Assembly (NCBI RefSeq): GCF_003369915.1
Contig: NC_046673.1
Span: 7,114,001 to 7,178,000 of the forward strand
Direction: 5' to 3'
DNA: 64,000 bases
Origin: Drosophila miranda
Taxonomy: Eukaryota > Arthropoda > Insecta > Diptera > Drosophilidae
Part shown: piece after piece, positions 20,398 through 30,916 of the stretch
Layout: every line of letters starts with the position of its first letter
Numbering within the stretch: position 1 is the stretch's first letter
The notes under the pieces: model-generated
Databases searched by the model: none
The model's input: the letters and a program-made list of their open reading frames with translations, nothing else
What the model was told of the DNA's origin: nothing
Made by a program: the position numbers and the translations under genes

Positions 20398-21905
20398 CTA
20401 GGCTTATAAGTATCGGCCCTGCCACAACCATAGCAAAATACCCTACGTTCGGCCATGCACTCTTGGTATCGATGGCCTTTGCCACCGCAATTCCAACAGA
20501 CGAACTCTACGGCTGATACTTCCAGATCTTCTTCTTCACCTACTTCTTCACTATCTGGGGCAATAGATTCGTCTAATATAGCATTGACTTGGCGGCGTGG
20601 TAAAGTTCGGGGGGCCGCCAGGGGAGGCTTGGTTTTAGCTACGGACTGCATGAATATTTCTCGCGTTCGGACCAGGTGACGTAAGGATTTCACCGTCGCA
20701 GCCGACTCATATAAAATTTCATGCTGTATCTCAGCCAAAAGGTTTGCTCGCAGTGTCTCAACTAAGGCTGCCTCAGACATGGGCTCAGACAGTTTATCTG
20801 CCAATGCGGCAATTACGCCATAAAAATCATCAAAGGACTCGTTTGTTTGCTGTTTCCTTAATTCGATCTCTGTTCTGATATTCCTATCTGTTCTATCGTC
20901 TTTAAATTGGCCACGCAAGGCTAGGCATAGATCTGCCCAACGGACTTCAGGGACACTTTTATGATACCGCCAAAACCACTCGCTGGCGCTTCCATCAAAG
21001 AGGTTACTGGCGTATCGAGCTGTTATTTCAAAGTTACCGTCAAAAGTTTGCTTTGTAAGTGCTTCAATACGGTAAATGAAGTCCTCAATCGACATACCAG
21101 CCTTTCCCGTAAACCGCAGTTTCCAATTAGACATTATCTGGCTAACACGATCTGCCCGAAGGGATGAAGCGGAGGAACCTGTGGAAACTCCTGAGCCAAC
21201 ATTACGGGTTTGCCCCAAATTCGAGGGTGACGAACTATTTCCCGATTGATTAATCCCCGGCACTGGTACCTGTTCACTAGTGGACAGCCGAAAAAGTTGC
21301 TCGATCGTTTGCTGTTCTAGTTCTGCTACCGGTTGCATCCGAGCTGCATTTATGTTCGGGGAGGGTACAGATGCCGTACTTTGAAGTCCATCGGAAATGG
21401 CTCGAACTAGCCGGTTAGTTTGATCAGCCATGCTGGTCGCCAAAATTCGGGTTTGCTCTACCATAGCTACTCTAATCGCGTCCACTATGGACTGCTGTAT
21501 AGTTTCCGCCATAGTGGCCTGATTCTGTTGAGGGTCGACGGAGATTGGAGACCTGTTGGCATTCTCTGAGTTAGCCATCTCAAGAGGGCTTAACGCTTCA
21601 ACTCTTTTGCTTGGACTTCTAGTCTGAAGGGACTGAGTAACAGATGGCATTCGTGCTCTAGACGTAGACGGACCAATGGGACTAAGATTCTCAGCTGAGG
21701 CCGATGTGATGTTCAGGTCTTGCTGACAAGTGGGACACTTCCGTTTGTTACCACTTTTAGCGGTGAAGCACACTCTGTGGAAGGTGTGCCCACAACTGGC
21801 CGACAATAGTTGTATCTGGTAAACGATTACTTCGGAGCAAATTTGGCAATGTTTCCCCGTGTCTTCTGAGAGGGCTAAATTCTCCGTACTACGAGACACC
21901 ACCAT
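20295..21905 (-). CDS. gag: Gag of the Ulysses-like element, with N-terminal RING-H2 finger
   Basis: I place the start at 21905 (context CCGAAATGG); the frame is open back to 21959. Near the N terminus is a perfect RING-H2 pattern, C-x2-C-x14-C-x-H-x2-H-x2-C-x10-C-x2-C (CQIC, CGHTFHRVC, CPTC). A Ser/Gln-rich linker follows, then a capsid-like region (MSIEDFIYRIEAL, then LRGQFKD), a CCHC zinc knuckle CWNCGGKGHRYQEC and a second Cys cluster (CYGCGRAD, CRKC). It ends by stop at 20295 and overlaps pol by about 100 nt. A RING domain suggests ubiquitin-ligase activity or zinc-based self-association; this is inference. The plus-strand ORFs here are shadows. Confidence 0.88.
   Translation of the reverse strand: MVVSRSTENLALSEDTGKHCQICSEVIVYQIQLLSASCGHTFHRVCFTAKSGNKRKCPTCQQDLNITSASAENLSPIGPSTSRARMPSVTQSLQTRSPSKRVEALSPLEMANSENANRSPISVDPQQNQATMAETIQQSIVDAIRVAMVEQTRILATSMADQTNRLVRAISDGLQSTASVPSPNINAARMQPVAELEQQTIEQLFRLSTSEQVPVPGINQSGNSSSPSNLGQTRNVGSGVSTGSSASSLRADRVSQIMSNWKLRFTGKAGMSIEDFIYRIEALTKQTFDGNFEITARYASNLFDGSASEWFWRYHKSVPEVRWADLCLALRGQFKDDRTDRNIRTEIELRKQQTNESFDDFYGVIAALADKLSEPMSEAALVETLRANLLAEIQHEILYESAATVKSLRHLVRTREIFMQSVAKTKPPLAAPRTLPRRQVNAILDESIAPDSEEVGEEEDLEVSAVEFVCWNCGGKGHRYQECMAERRVFCYGCGRADTYKPSCRKCNPHTAKNSLSRAPPKSARKQLVNQATNTE
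20331..20370 (-). promoter_or_regulatory. programmed -1 frameshift signal between gag and pol
   Basis: On the minus strand the gag codons GCA AAA AAC contain the canonical heptamer A AAA AAC (20370-20364). An 8-nt spacer (20363-20356) follows, then an 8-bp perfect stem GCGTGCAC/GTGCACGC (20355-20348 with 20338-20331) with a 9-nt loop. The -1 frame is exactly the pol frame (GKKL). Confidence 0.85.
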
Positions 21906-22697
21906 TTCGGTTTGGGCACCACCAAGTATGAATATATTAGATATATATAGCAAATGCAAAAAAAATAATACAAAAAAAAGTCACAGTCAATAGATATGTA
22001 GATATTAAAACAGTTTAGGAGCCATGCAATCGTTTTTTGGGTAGGAATAGAGTAAAGCGGATTGCATTGTTTTCGGGTAGGGAAGGGACAGGAATAGGGT
22101 AATCTACTTATAACTGAAATCTGCCTCACAAGTTAATCCGTGGCAGGATAAATAATCCCTCATCCAGCGAAATCTAAAAGGTCAGATCAGAAGTATTGGG
22201 GCTGAGAAAGGTGCTGGATTAGTTCCACTAATCATCAGGTAGTATGGGAGTCCGATGTCACCTAGGCTTACCGAGGCTTGCAACCTCAGTAATCTTCTCA
22301 GGGGTTCCTCGGGACAGCCAAAACCCAGTTAATTAGGGGCAATCTTCGTAGAATTTCATCATAAACGATTTGGAATGCGCTCTCCTTTCCTGCAGTAGTG
22401 TTCTCGCTTAGCTCCTATAACAATCTTCAACTAGTTGATAGGCTAAGCTCGACCCACGGAGTTATACCCAATATAAGTTATAACACTTCCAGTGTATCGG
22501 ACCTACTGCACGCCAATATACCCTGCACGATACTAGGCCCTGTAGGCCATGATGAGCTTACACGGATCCACAGTATCCACTGGATAAGTTGCAGAGGAAA
22601 GACGAGCAAAAAACCACAAAAAAAACGGTCTGGCAAGGATAAAAGTCAGGTGTTACTTTTGACCAAGTTATTTCTTTAAATGGGGCAAGCCGGATCG
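21906..22697 (-). other. untranslated leader of the Ulysses-like element
   Basis: About 790 nt between primer site and gag. It has several short ORFs (up to 93 codons on the plus strand, 84 on the minus strand) without recognisable content. It probably holds packaging and regulatory sequence, as in related elements; I see no specific motif. Confidence 0.6.
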
Positions 22698-22715
22698 GCC
22701 CCACGTTGGGCGCCA
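22698..22715 (-). other. primer-binding site complementary to tRNA-Lys
   Basis: The minus strand reads TGGCGCCCAACGTGGGGC, complementary over 18 nt to the 3' end (with CCA) of eukaryotic tRNA-Lys(CTT) as I recall it. It lies 12 nt inside the 5' LTR, slightly further than usual. Confidence 0.85.
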
Positions 22716-22727
22716 AAATAAGATAAA

Positions 22728-25092
22728 TGTAGCATATCACATACAACGATTGTTGTGTGTGGCGGTGCCACTCGAGCTGGTCGGGGGTGTATCGGGCAGG
22801 ACTGGTGCACGCGCTGGCTCCGGCTGTATGATCGGTAGTATGGGGGGTTCCTATACTGGTCCTTTCCTATACGTGCTCGCGTCGATACCTTATCTTATTA
22901 TTATTTTTTTCGCGTGCGATACCCTGCGTATGACCGTATGACTAGTGTTAGGGGGTTGGGGAAGGAGGATGAGGAGGCTGGGGGAATTAGAAGGGACAAA
23001 GGAATTAAGGGGACAGGGAAGTGGGCTTCCGCGTTGCATATCCGAACCGACGGGTAGCTGTGCTGGTGTTGGATGCAACAGCCATGGCCCTCCCAACCTT
23101 GATCATCCTAATTCCGAAGAAAATATGGCTTATGGATGATCCCTTTTCTCGCCGGGGGTCATACCTCACTCTCCCTCATCGATCCCTGCATGGCTCCTAA
23201 ACAAAAATCTTCTAACAATTCATTTCCAAATCTTTAACAATATTTATTTTTATCGATAGTGCCTAAAGCTAAATACATGGGTAGAAGGAAAATGATATAT
23301 AGTTATGGGGTGAGTATAAGCTAGGGCAATAAGAGAATTAAAACTATAGGAATAATAATTTTAAATAATAGGAATAAAATATATGATCTCAAAAACAGGT
23401 GGTAGGGTACTGGGAATAATTTAACGAATAATAACAATAATAATGAATATTTAAGTAGGAACTTTTGTAATTTAAGATTTCTTCATTTTCGGTATTTTTG
23501 TATTAATGCAGAAGTAAGGGTAACTAATCACCGTCGCATAGGTGTGAAGCACCTGCTGCCGCTGATCTGCGCTTACAGCTTCCAAAGCTCTTGAGCTTTG
23601 CGTGGGCTTAAGGCCTCTTTACAACAAAAAAAAAACTCCAACATAATTTAGGGAAAAATCAAAGACTACGGGCGACCGGGCTCATGTATGGTTTTTTCTT
23701 TTGTCTCTTTATGTTAAAAGTTTATAAACGTTAACTGGGAGTTTGTTCACTTACGTACTTTCATGTTCCGGCCACGTCCAAAAGATCTTTCGGCGAGGGG
23801 AATACCTGTAAGTTTTAGAGAGAGAGCACACACACATGCACACGCATGACCACGGCTAACACCAGATTATCTTGATCTTCTTTTTCTTTTTGTTTAGGGC
23901 TTTTTTTTTTTTGAGCATATATAGTTCATAAATCAAATTATTCCATCTTTAACTTCTATATTTTATACTTTATTCAATATTTATTCGTTTATTTAGATTC
24001 GTTGGGGTAGGTCTTGATCCATAGACCAAGGTGTGGGCGCACGGAAAAAGCTCCAAGCAGCTGGTTTCGTTTTATATGCACAAAGGGGTCAACGGCCTAA
24101 CAAGCGCACATAAGTTCTTTGGGAATAAACGCACAATGGGCCACAAGAGCATCATACGAGTTCTGCCCGTTCCGTTGGGGTTTATTTAATACATTTAACC
24201 TTCACATGTCATGATCTGGCTTTTAGGTTAGGGCGAAGCACGGTGACAAAAAAAATTCGGGTCAGGGTCTCTTTTTCCTTGGACGGGTCTGGTTATTCCT
24301 GGCAAGGAAGATCACTTGGCACTTTTTGTTTAAGGCTCTTGGCCCGGTGGCTGGATGGCTCACTCTCGGTCGCGACGGCTCGCGTTGGGGCGGCGAAGAG
24401 CTCGCTGCTGCCGGCGCTAAAGCTCGGAAACGGCTGAGGGGCCGCTCTCTGTCGGCGCTGAAGCTCGGGAACTGCTGAAGGGCTCGCTGTGGTGGATGGC
24501 GTTGGGGCTTTAGGTGGAGCTTCCCAACTCTACGGTGGACCGCGTTGGCGGAGGGCGTTGGGGCGTTGGGTGGAGCTTCCCAACTCTACGGTGGCCCGCT
24601 TTGGGGCGATCGTCAGAAAATTCGCACCATCCTCTGCACCGTGGATCGGGGATTGGTTTCTCGTCTGGGTGGATGGGGTCTTTCTTCCGAAAGGCCGGCG
24701 GATCGTGCTGGTCTCCCAAGAACTTTTATTTGATTTTTACCTTTTATAAATTTTTTTTTTTTTTTTGAGCTGGATAAGTACGTCCGTACTGTTCGGATAC
24801 CACGAGGAGAGAGACAGCTGCTTCTCCCGGAAATCAAGGCCTCATCCCCTCGTTCTTCCCTTTTTCTTTATCGATTTGTCAAAATGACAGTGGGAGGAGG
24901 AGGCCGATTAAAACGTCAGCCAAACAAAATAATATGGGCAGCCCACGGTGACGAAGCGCACCCAGTAGATGGCGTGTTAAAAGCTTAGCTTTCTTGGACC
25001 CAACAGAAGACTTAGCCTATTCGCGTAGCATAATTTTAGGGAAAATTAAGACGTCGATGCAAACAATTTTTTCTTACAACAAGCGCACTACA
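22728..25092 (-). repeat. 5' LTR of the Ulysses-like element (2365 bp)
   Basis: Same termini as the 3' LTR and nearly identical to it. As the 5' copy it should carry the element's promoter and transcript start. No TATA box or initiator stands out clearly enough to call. Confidence 0.9.
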
Positions 25093-25673
25093 CGAGGGCG
25101 AGGCATGAGTTCAATATCTTCTTGTTGCTGCAGAGCGCCTCCTGGCTGCTGGGTTTTTGCAATGATTAAAATGACCTTCATTCCCTGATGACAGACAGTC
25201 ACTGGAAAACGGTCAAACTGGTCAAAAGACCAGTCCAACGCCTTCCTCTTCGAGGAGGACGTGCGGCAGCTGGCCGTCGGCTGGACCCACAATGCGGCGC
25301 TGCTCCGCAACAACGAGATCCTCATGTGGGGCCGCAAGTGCTACGGACAGCTGGGCACGGGCTCGATCAGCGAGCAGCAGGCGGTGCCCCAGCCACTGAG
25401 CCTCCGACTGCCCGACGGCCAGACGCCTGCTCGCGTGCACATGGGGGCAGAGCACGGCCTGCTGCGGACTACAGCCGGCGAGATCTACACCTGGGGCTGG
25501 AACGAGCACGGAAACTGTGGCAACAACAGTACAGAGAATGTGTAAGAATCTCCCTTCTGCCAGTGGATTGGCTTTAAATTCAATTTTCGATCAATTTCCA
25601 GATGCAGCGCGTGAAGTTGGCCGGAGCTGGCTCGGGCTTCTGTTACGCCATTTCCGAGTCGTCTGTTAATTAA
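25093..25673 (+). pseudogene. right part of J plus SERGEF-like C-terminal fragment
   Basis: 25093-25096 is the duplicated target and J resumes at 25097. The RCC1 exon is about 25199-25539 and the last exon 25602-25673, with native stop and AATAAA. The frame is open, without the THKAAL and TAA changes of the copy at 11712. The LTR element separates this R from the rest of its J and from Q5. Confidence 0.65.
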
Positions 25674-25824
25674 TTTTATAATAAATGTTAAAAATGCTTA
25701 AAAATACTAAACGGAATATCGAAATTAAGGTATTTGATGTCGGATCATGAGCAAAATTGTACGAATAATCAAACCCAAGCAGTTGGCGCTCTTTCTTCCA
25801 TCGATAGTTGAAGAAACATCGATG

Positions 25825-25832
25825 TATCGATA
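25825..25832. promoter_or_regulatory. DRE (TATCGATA) in D6
   Basis: Perfect DRE core, same position in the module as in D5. Confidence 0.6.
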
Positions 25833-26270
25833 GTAACAATGAAGTTTTTCAACCTTCAGCAGCTTTACTTGAACTCCGCGGAGTTTTCGTTGCAAATACT
25901 ATTTGCCATTTTTACAGTGAAAATAAAGTGCTTTGTTTTTCAAAAACTTAATCTTTTCCACAGAAAAAAGAAGGTAAATATGGTAAATGGTAGATTTTTA
26001 TATATTTTATTCGAAATGTGCGGCTTGCCAGGCAATTAGTGGATGAATTTGAGGGCGCTTATGGTTTTTGAAGCCAACAAGTGCAAATGGCGATGGAGAA
26101 TCATCAAAGTGCAATGAAATATTCGAAATATTTGCGGCACCGGCCTCTACACACTCGTGTTCCATGATAGATGCCTCAGAGCAGAGAACTATCTCCCTTA
26201 AATAATTGGCAGCACAGAAAAAGTCGCCCAAAGTGAGACATCGCTTCTTCTGCGCAAAATGCAATGGATT

Positions 26271-26824
26271 TGTGTGGACGTTGACATGCAATGACTGCAT
26301 CTTTCAAGAGGCGATGCAGTTACTGCACCGTCAAGTGGCCCGTGTGACACCAGCAGAAGGCTGTTACGCGCGGATCCCAGGCAAAACGCAGCCCTCCTCC
26401 CGCCCAACCGACCGAGGGGCGCTGCCGCATGACGCGCGGTGCGTAGCCGAACCAAACGCGAACATGCAAGAAAGATAGCTATTAGACTAACATTCGAGGA
26501 AAATTAGTACTAAACTTACTAAGAAACTAAGCATGCAATCAAAGTACAAATACCACTACAGTTACTAATTAATAGAAAGGTGTGTAAGGATTAATAATTT
26601 AATAAGAGGAAGAGAATTAGTGGTGGATATAATATGGTAGAGGGAATTATAATCCGAGCATAAGACCCTAAACGGTTCATGCAAGGAATAATTCGATCTA
26701 CAAAGTGGAAGGAACAACGGTATAAAATTTCTAGTCAGTCTAATAGGAATCGTGAAGTTTATGCGGCTCAACAGATCAGGGCTGTCTATGTCACCCCTGA
26801 TCAAGTTGTGCATAAATATGGATT
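26271..26824 (+). repeat. 554-bp insertion or retained block in D6
   Basis: Present in three of ten D modules (also 29941-30494 and 39773-40326), with ATGGATT directly repeated at both edges. The left half is GC-rich and open for up to 90 codons; the right half is AT-rich. No inverted termini, poly(A) tail or LTR-like ends are visible. It could be an insertion, or the ancestral state lost elsewhere by deletion between the ATGGATT repeats. Confidence 0.6.
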
Positions 26825-27246
26825 GGATTGATATTTCTTCGATCCGCAGAAGTCTCACTTTAAGACTTCTGTGGGCATGTGTATGCCGGCATTTTTCGTT
26901 CACCAATACACAAAAAGATTAACCAGTGCTGCCAATAGTTCATCCACTGATACACACACGCACACACAGCACTCAAGCCTCCACGACCTCTGACTGGGCA
27001 GCACTGTCGTGGTAGGCGTCTGTGTCGGGCAGTAATTCCGAGAAACTTCAGCGTGTATTAGTAGACCACTCCGCATAAATAAAATAAATTTCCCATAAAT
27101 CAATTTTTTTTGTGCAACCGATCGCCATAAACAAACGAACAGACGACTGGGAGCCGATTACTTCCATTTCGCTCGAAGCAGTGAAGGTTCTCGTTCAGCG
27201 GTGTTTCTTTACAATAAACATTTTTATTTCTTTCTCGCACAAAAAG

Positions 27247-28549
27247 ATGTCGGAGAATAGCTTCAACTCAAAGTATTTGGACGATGACGATGAGGACGAT
27301 GCGATTGCTGCCTCTGAGGGTGTGTACCCATGAATCCTCTAAACTAAATATAATCCACGCGTTTGTCTCGCGCTTTAGGCAAAGTTTCGAGCCAGGTGGC
27401 CAAGCGCATCTGGCAGCCAACCATCGATGACACTACCCCTGGGTCTGGGAGCCGCCCGAGAAGCCCCTGCCCCACGTGGAGGAGGATGCTCCGATGAGTG
27501 CCGAGGCCCTGGCGGAGGCTCTAGCGGTGAGCGAGACCGCCTCGGACTTTATACACGAAGTGGAGCGCTCTCTCTACGGCGACAACAGCAAGGAGAACGG
27601 CTCCGCCCAGTACTTCAAGGCGGCCGAGAATTATTCGCTGTTTGGCGCCAACTACATGGGCTTGGAGGAGGACAAGAACAAAAAACCGCCGCCGGGCTTC
27701 GACCAAAGCTCCAGTCAGATTGCGGCTGGATCGGCCGGAGTATCCGGCCAAAGCTACTCGGGGGTAAGTGGTGCTCTAGGCTTTCAATGAATTAGGAATC
27801 GATGATTCGTTGGCTAGAATATGCCCAATATGCCCTCCTTCTTAGCTGTTCTGAGGAAAACCCCAACTCTATCCGTATTTCAGGGACCCTCTTCATCCGG
27901 AATGGGCGGCATGGCAATGTCCCAGCAGCCGCAGCACAAGGCCGTGAATCAGCCAGGACCTGCAGCGCTGCTTCCACAGCAGCAGCAGCATCCGCGTCAT
28001 CCTTCGCCAGCGACAGTGCCCAGGGTCATAGCCGAGGCAGCAGCTCTGGCTGGAGCTGGGGCTGGCATCGACATTGGCCTGCACGCCCATGGACATCTGC
28101 CCAGTGCCACGGAAATGGCCATCGGACACATTTACCAGGAGCTCATGGGCATGAATTTCAATCAGGCCAATATACAGCAGCAGCAGCAGCAACACCACCA
28201 CCAGCAGCAGCAGCAGCACCACCAGCAGCAGCAGCAGCAGCAGCAGCACCACCAGCAGCAGCAGCAGGCGGCTCTGAAGCAGCAGCAGCAGGCGGCTCTG
28301 AAGCAGCAGGCGGCTCTGAAGCAGCAGGCGGCTCTGAAGCAGCAGGCGGCTCTCCTCTCCTACGGCCAAAAGGCCGTAACAGCAACTGGCATAGTCCCTG
28401 ACCCACGCGACGTATGTTCTCAAAGCGGTGTTTCTTGCGTATCGTGCCCGTTTGCGTCGCCAGGTCCACTTCTGGGACAACTAGAGGACGGCCAGGACAT
28501 TACACTCCACACCCACAGATTAGATGACATGGAGCGATCGAGTATTTGA
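27247..28549 (+). pseudogene. Q6: Q copy with 1-nt deletion in exon 2
   Basis: Exons are 27247-27319, 27379-27763 and 27884-28549. One G is lost in CCCCTGGGTCTGGG (CCTGGGG in other copies), shifting the frame soon after the TIDDTTPG motif. Exon 3 is open with four QAALKQQ units and an extended tail (MERSSI) produced by a 23-bp insertion before the stop. LEDGQD replaces LEYGQD. Confidence 0.75.
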
Positions 28550-29343
28550 ACTAGTTTTAAAATATTTTGTTTGTTTGTTTTGTCGAGTTTGTTGTCGTCT
28601 CCTCTGGGCTGATGACCGACAGCATAGCAAGGCGTACTCTTAAACAGTCTTCAAAGTTATTTAGTTCTACGACACACACATTGCGGTCCGCCTCAGCAGA
28701 TGGATCCCTGTGCCTGTGCCCAGAATGTCGCGGCTCCGCGCGTACTGGAGTCCGATTCCACACGAGGGCGAGGCATGAGTTCAATATCTTCTTGTTGCTG
28801 CAGAGCGCCTCCTGGCTGCTGGGTTTTTGCAATGATTAAAATGACCTTCATTCCCTGATGACAGACAGTCACTGGAAAACGGTCAAACTGGTCAAAAGAC
28901 CAGTCCAACGCCTTCCTCTTCGAGGAGGACGTGCGGCAGCTGGCCGTCGGCTGGACCCACAATGCGGCGCTGCTCCGCAACAACGAGATCCTCATGTGGG
29001 GCCGCAAGTGCTACGGACAGCTGGGCACGGGCTCGATCAGCGAGCAGCAGGCGGTGCCCCAGCCACTGAGCCTCCGACTGCCCGACGGCCAGACGCCTGC
29101 TCGCGTGCACATGGGGGCAGAGCACGGCCTGCTGCGGACTACAGCCGGCGAGATCTACACCTGGGGCTGGAACGAGCACGGAAACTGTGGCAACAACAGT
29201 ACAGAGAATGTGTAAGAATCTCCCTTCTGCCAGTGGATTGGCTTTAAATTCAATTTTCGATCAATTTCCAGATGCAGCGCGTGAAGTTGGCCGGAGCTGG
29301 CTCGGGCTTCTGTTACGCCATTTCCGAGTCGTCTGTTAATTAA
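28550..29343 (+). pseudogene. J linker plus SERGEF-like C-terminal fragment
   Basis: J is about 28550-28868, the RCC1 exon about 28869-29209 and the last exon 29272-29343. This is the tandem partner, 3670 bp downstream, of the copy at 25199-25673. The frame is open. Confidence 0.65.
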
Positions 29344-30916
29344 TTTTATAATAAATGTTAAAAATGCTTAAAAATACTAAACGGAATATCGAAATTAAGG
29401 TATTTGATGTCGGATCATGAGCAAAATTGTACGAATAATCAAACCCAAGCAGTTGGCGCTCTTTCTTCCATCGATAGTTGAAGAAACATCGATGTATCGA
29501 TAGTAACAATGAAGTTTTTCAACCTTCAGCAGCTTTACTTGAACTCCGCGGAGTTTTCGTTGCAAATACTATTTGCCATTTTTACAGTGAAAATAAAGTG
29601 CTTTGTTTTTCAAAAACTTAATCTTTTCCACAGAAAAAAGAAGGTAAATATGGTAAATGGTAGATTTTTATATATTTTATTCGAAATGTGCGGCTTGCCA
29701 GGCAATTAGTGGATGAATTTGAGGGCGCTTATGGTTTTTGAAGCCAACAAGTGCAAATGGCGATGGAGAATCATCAAAGTGCAATGAAATATTCGAAATA
29801 TTTGCGGCACCGGCCTCTACACACTCGTGTTCCATGATAGATGCCTCAGAGCAGAGAACTATCTCCCTTAAATAATTGGCAGCACAGAAAAAGTCGCCCA
29901 AAGTGAGACATCGCTTCTTCTGCGCAAAATGCAATGGATTTGTGTGGACGTTGACATGCAATGACTGCATCTTTCAAGAGGCGATGCAGTTACTGCACCG
30001 TCAAGTGGCCCGTGTGACACCAGCAGAAGGCTGTTACGCGCGGATCCCAGGCAAAACGCAGCCCTCCTCCCGCCCAACCGACCGAGGGGCGCTGCCGCAT
30101 GACGCGCGGTGCGTAGCCGAACCAAACGCGAACATGCAAGAAAGATAGCTATTAGACTAACATTCGAGGAAAATTAGTACTAAACTTACTAAGAAACTAA
30201 GCATGCAATCAAAGTACAAATACCACTACAGTTACTAATTAATAGAAAGGTGTGTAAGGATTAATAATTTAATAAGAGGAAGAGAATTAGTGGTGGATAT
30301 AATATGGTAGAGGGAATTATAATCCGAGCATAAGACCCTAAACGGTTCATGCAAGGAATAATTCGATCTACAAAGTGGAAGGAACAACGGTATAAAATTT
30401 CTAGTCAGTCTAATAGGAATCGTGAAGTTTATGCGGCTCAACAGATCAGGGCTGTCTATGTCACCCCTGATCAAGTTGTGCATAAATATGGATTGGATTG
30501 ATATTTCTTCGATCCGCAGAAGTCTCACTTTAAGACTTCTGTGGGCATGTGTATGCCGGCATTTTTCGTTCACCAATACACAAAAAGATTAACCAGTGCT
30601 GCCAATAGTTCATCCACTGATACACACACGCACACACAGCACTCAAGCCTCCACGACCTCTGACTGGGCAGCACTGTCGTGGTAGGCGTCTGTGTCGGGC
30701 AGTAATTCCGAGAAACTTCAGCGTGTATTAGTAGACCACTCCGCATAAATAAAATAAATTTCCCATAAATCAATTTTTTTTGTGCAACCGATCGCCATAA
30801 ACAAACGAACAGACGACTGGGAGCCGATTACTTCCATTTCGCTCGAAGCAGTGAACGTTCTCGTTCAGCGGTGTTTCTTTCCAATAAACATTTTCATTTC
30901 TTTCTCGCACAAAAAG
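29344..30916 (+). other. D7: intergenic module with 554-bp block
   Basis: Tandem duplicate of D6 at a 3670-bp offset; I saw no difference from D6 through the 554-bp block (29941-30494). Hairpin at 30517-30541. The Q leader differs (GTGAACGTTC for GTGAAGGTTC). Confidence 0.55.
29495..29502. promoter_or_regulatory. DRE (TATCGATA) in D7
   Basis: Perfect DRE core. Confidence 0.6.

Larger units (their letters stand above)
14668..25092 (-). mobile_element. complete Ulysses/Osvaldo-like Ty3/gypsy retrotransposon
   Basis: The 10,425-bp element reads right to left: 5' LTR (22728-25092), tRNA-Lys primer site, leader of about 790 nt, gag, pol in the -1 frame, polypurine stretch, 3' LTR (14668-17033). 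Target duplication CGAG flanks it. Very long LTRs, a Lys primer and no env match the Ulysses type known from D. virilis; the clade assignment is from memory of family features. Gag and Pol are open throughout and the LTRs differ at about five places, so it is recent and could be active. Only one of the J modules carries it, so insertion post-dates the amplification. Confidence 0.9.
25674..27246 (+). other. D6: intergenic module with the 554-bp extra block
   Basis: Same as D5 but with 554 additional bases at 26271-26824 flanked by ATGGATT repeats. The hairpin is at 26847-26871. In this form the plus frame that ends CAKCNGLD in other modules continues as CAKCNGFVWTLTCNDC, a C-x2-C-x7-C-x2-C pattern, and runs to 26478. 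No certain gene. Confidence 0.55.

Noticed and set aside
26198-26478. Zinc-ribbon gene in the longer D module
   Set aside because: The Cys pattern is suggestive but there is no start, splice site or conserved neighbour; kept as a remark within D6 and not as a gene.
26271-26824. 554-bp block as a MITE or SINE
   Set aside because: No terminal inverted repeats, no A/B boxes and no poly(A) or simple-repeat tail; the flanking ATGGATT repeats fit a deletion equally well.
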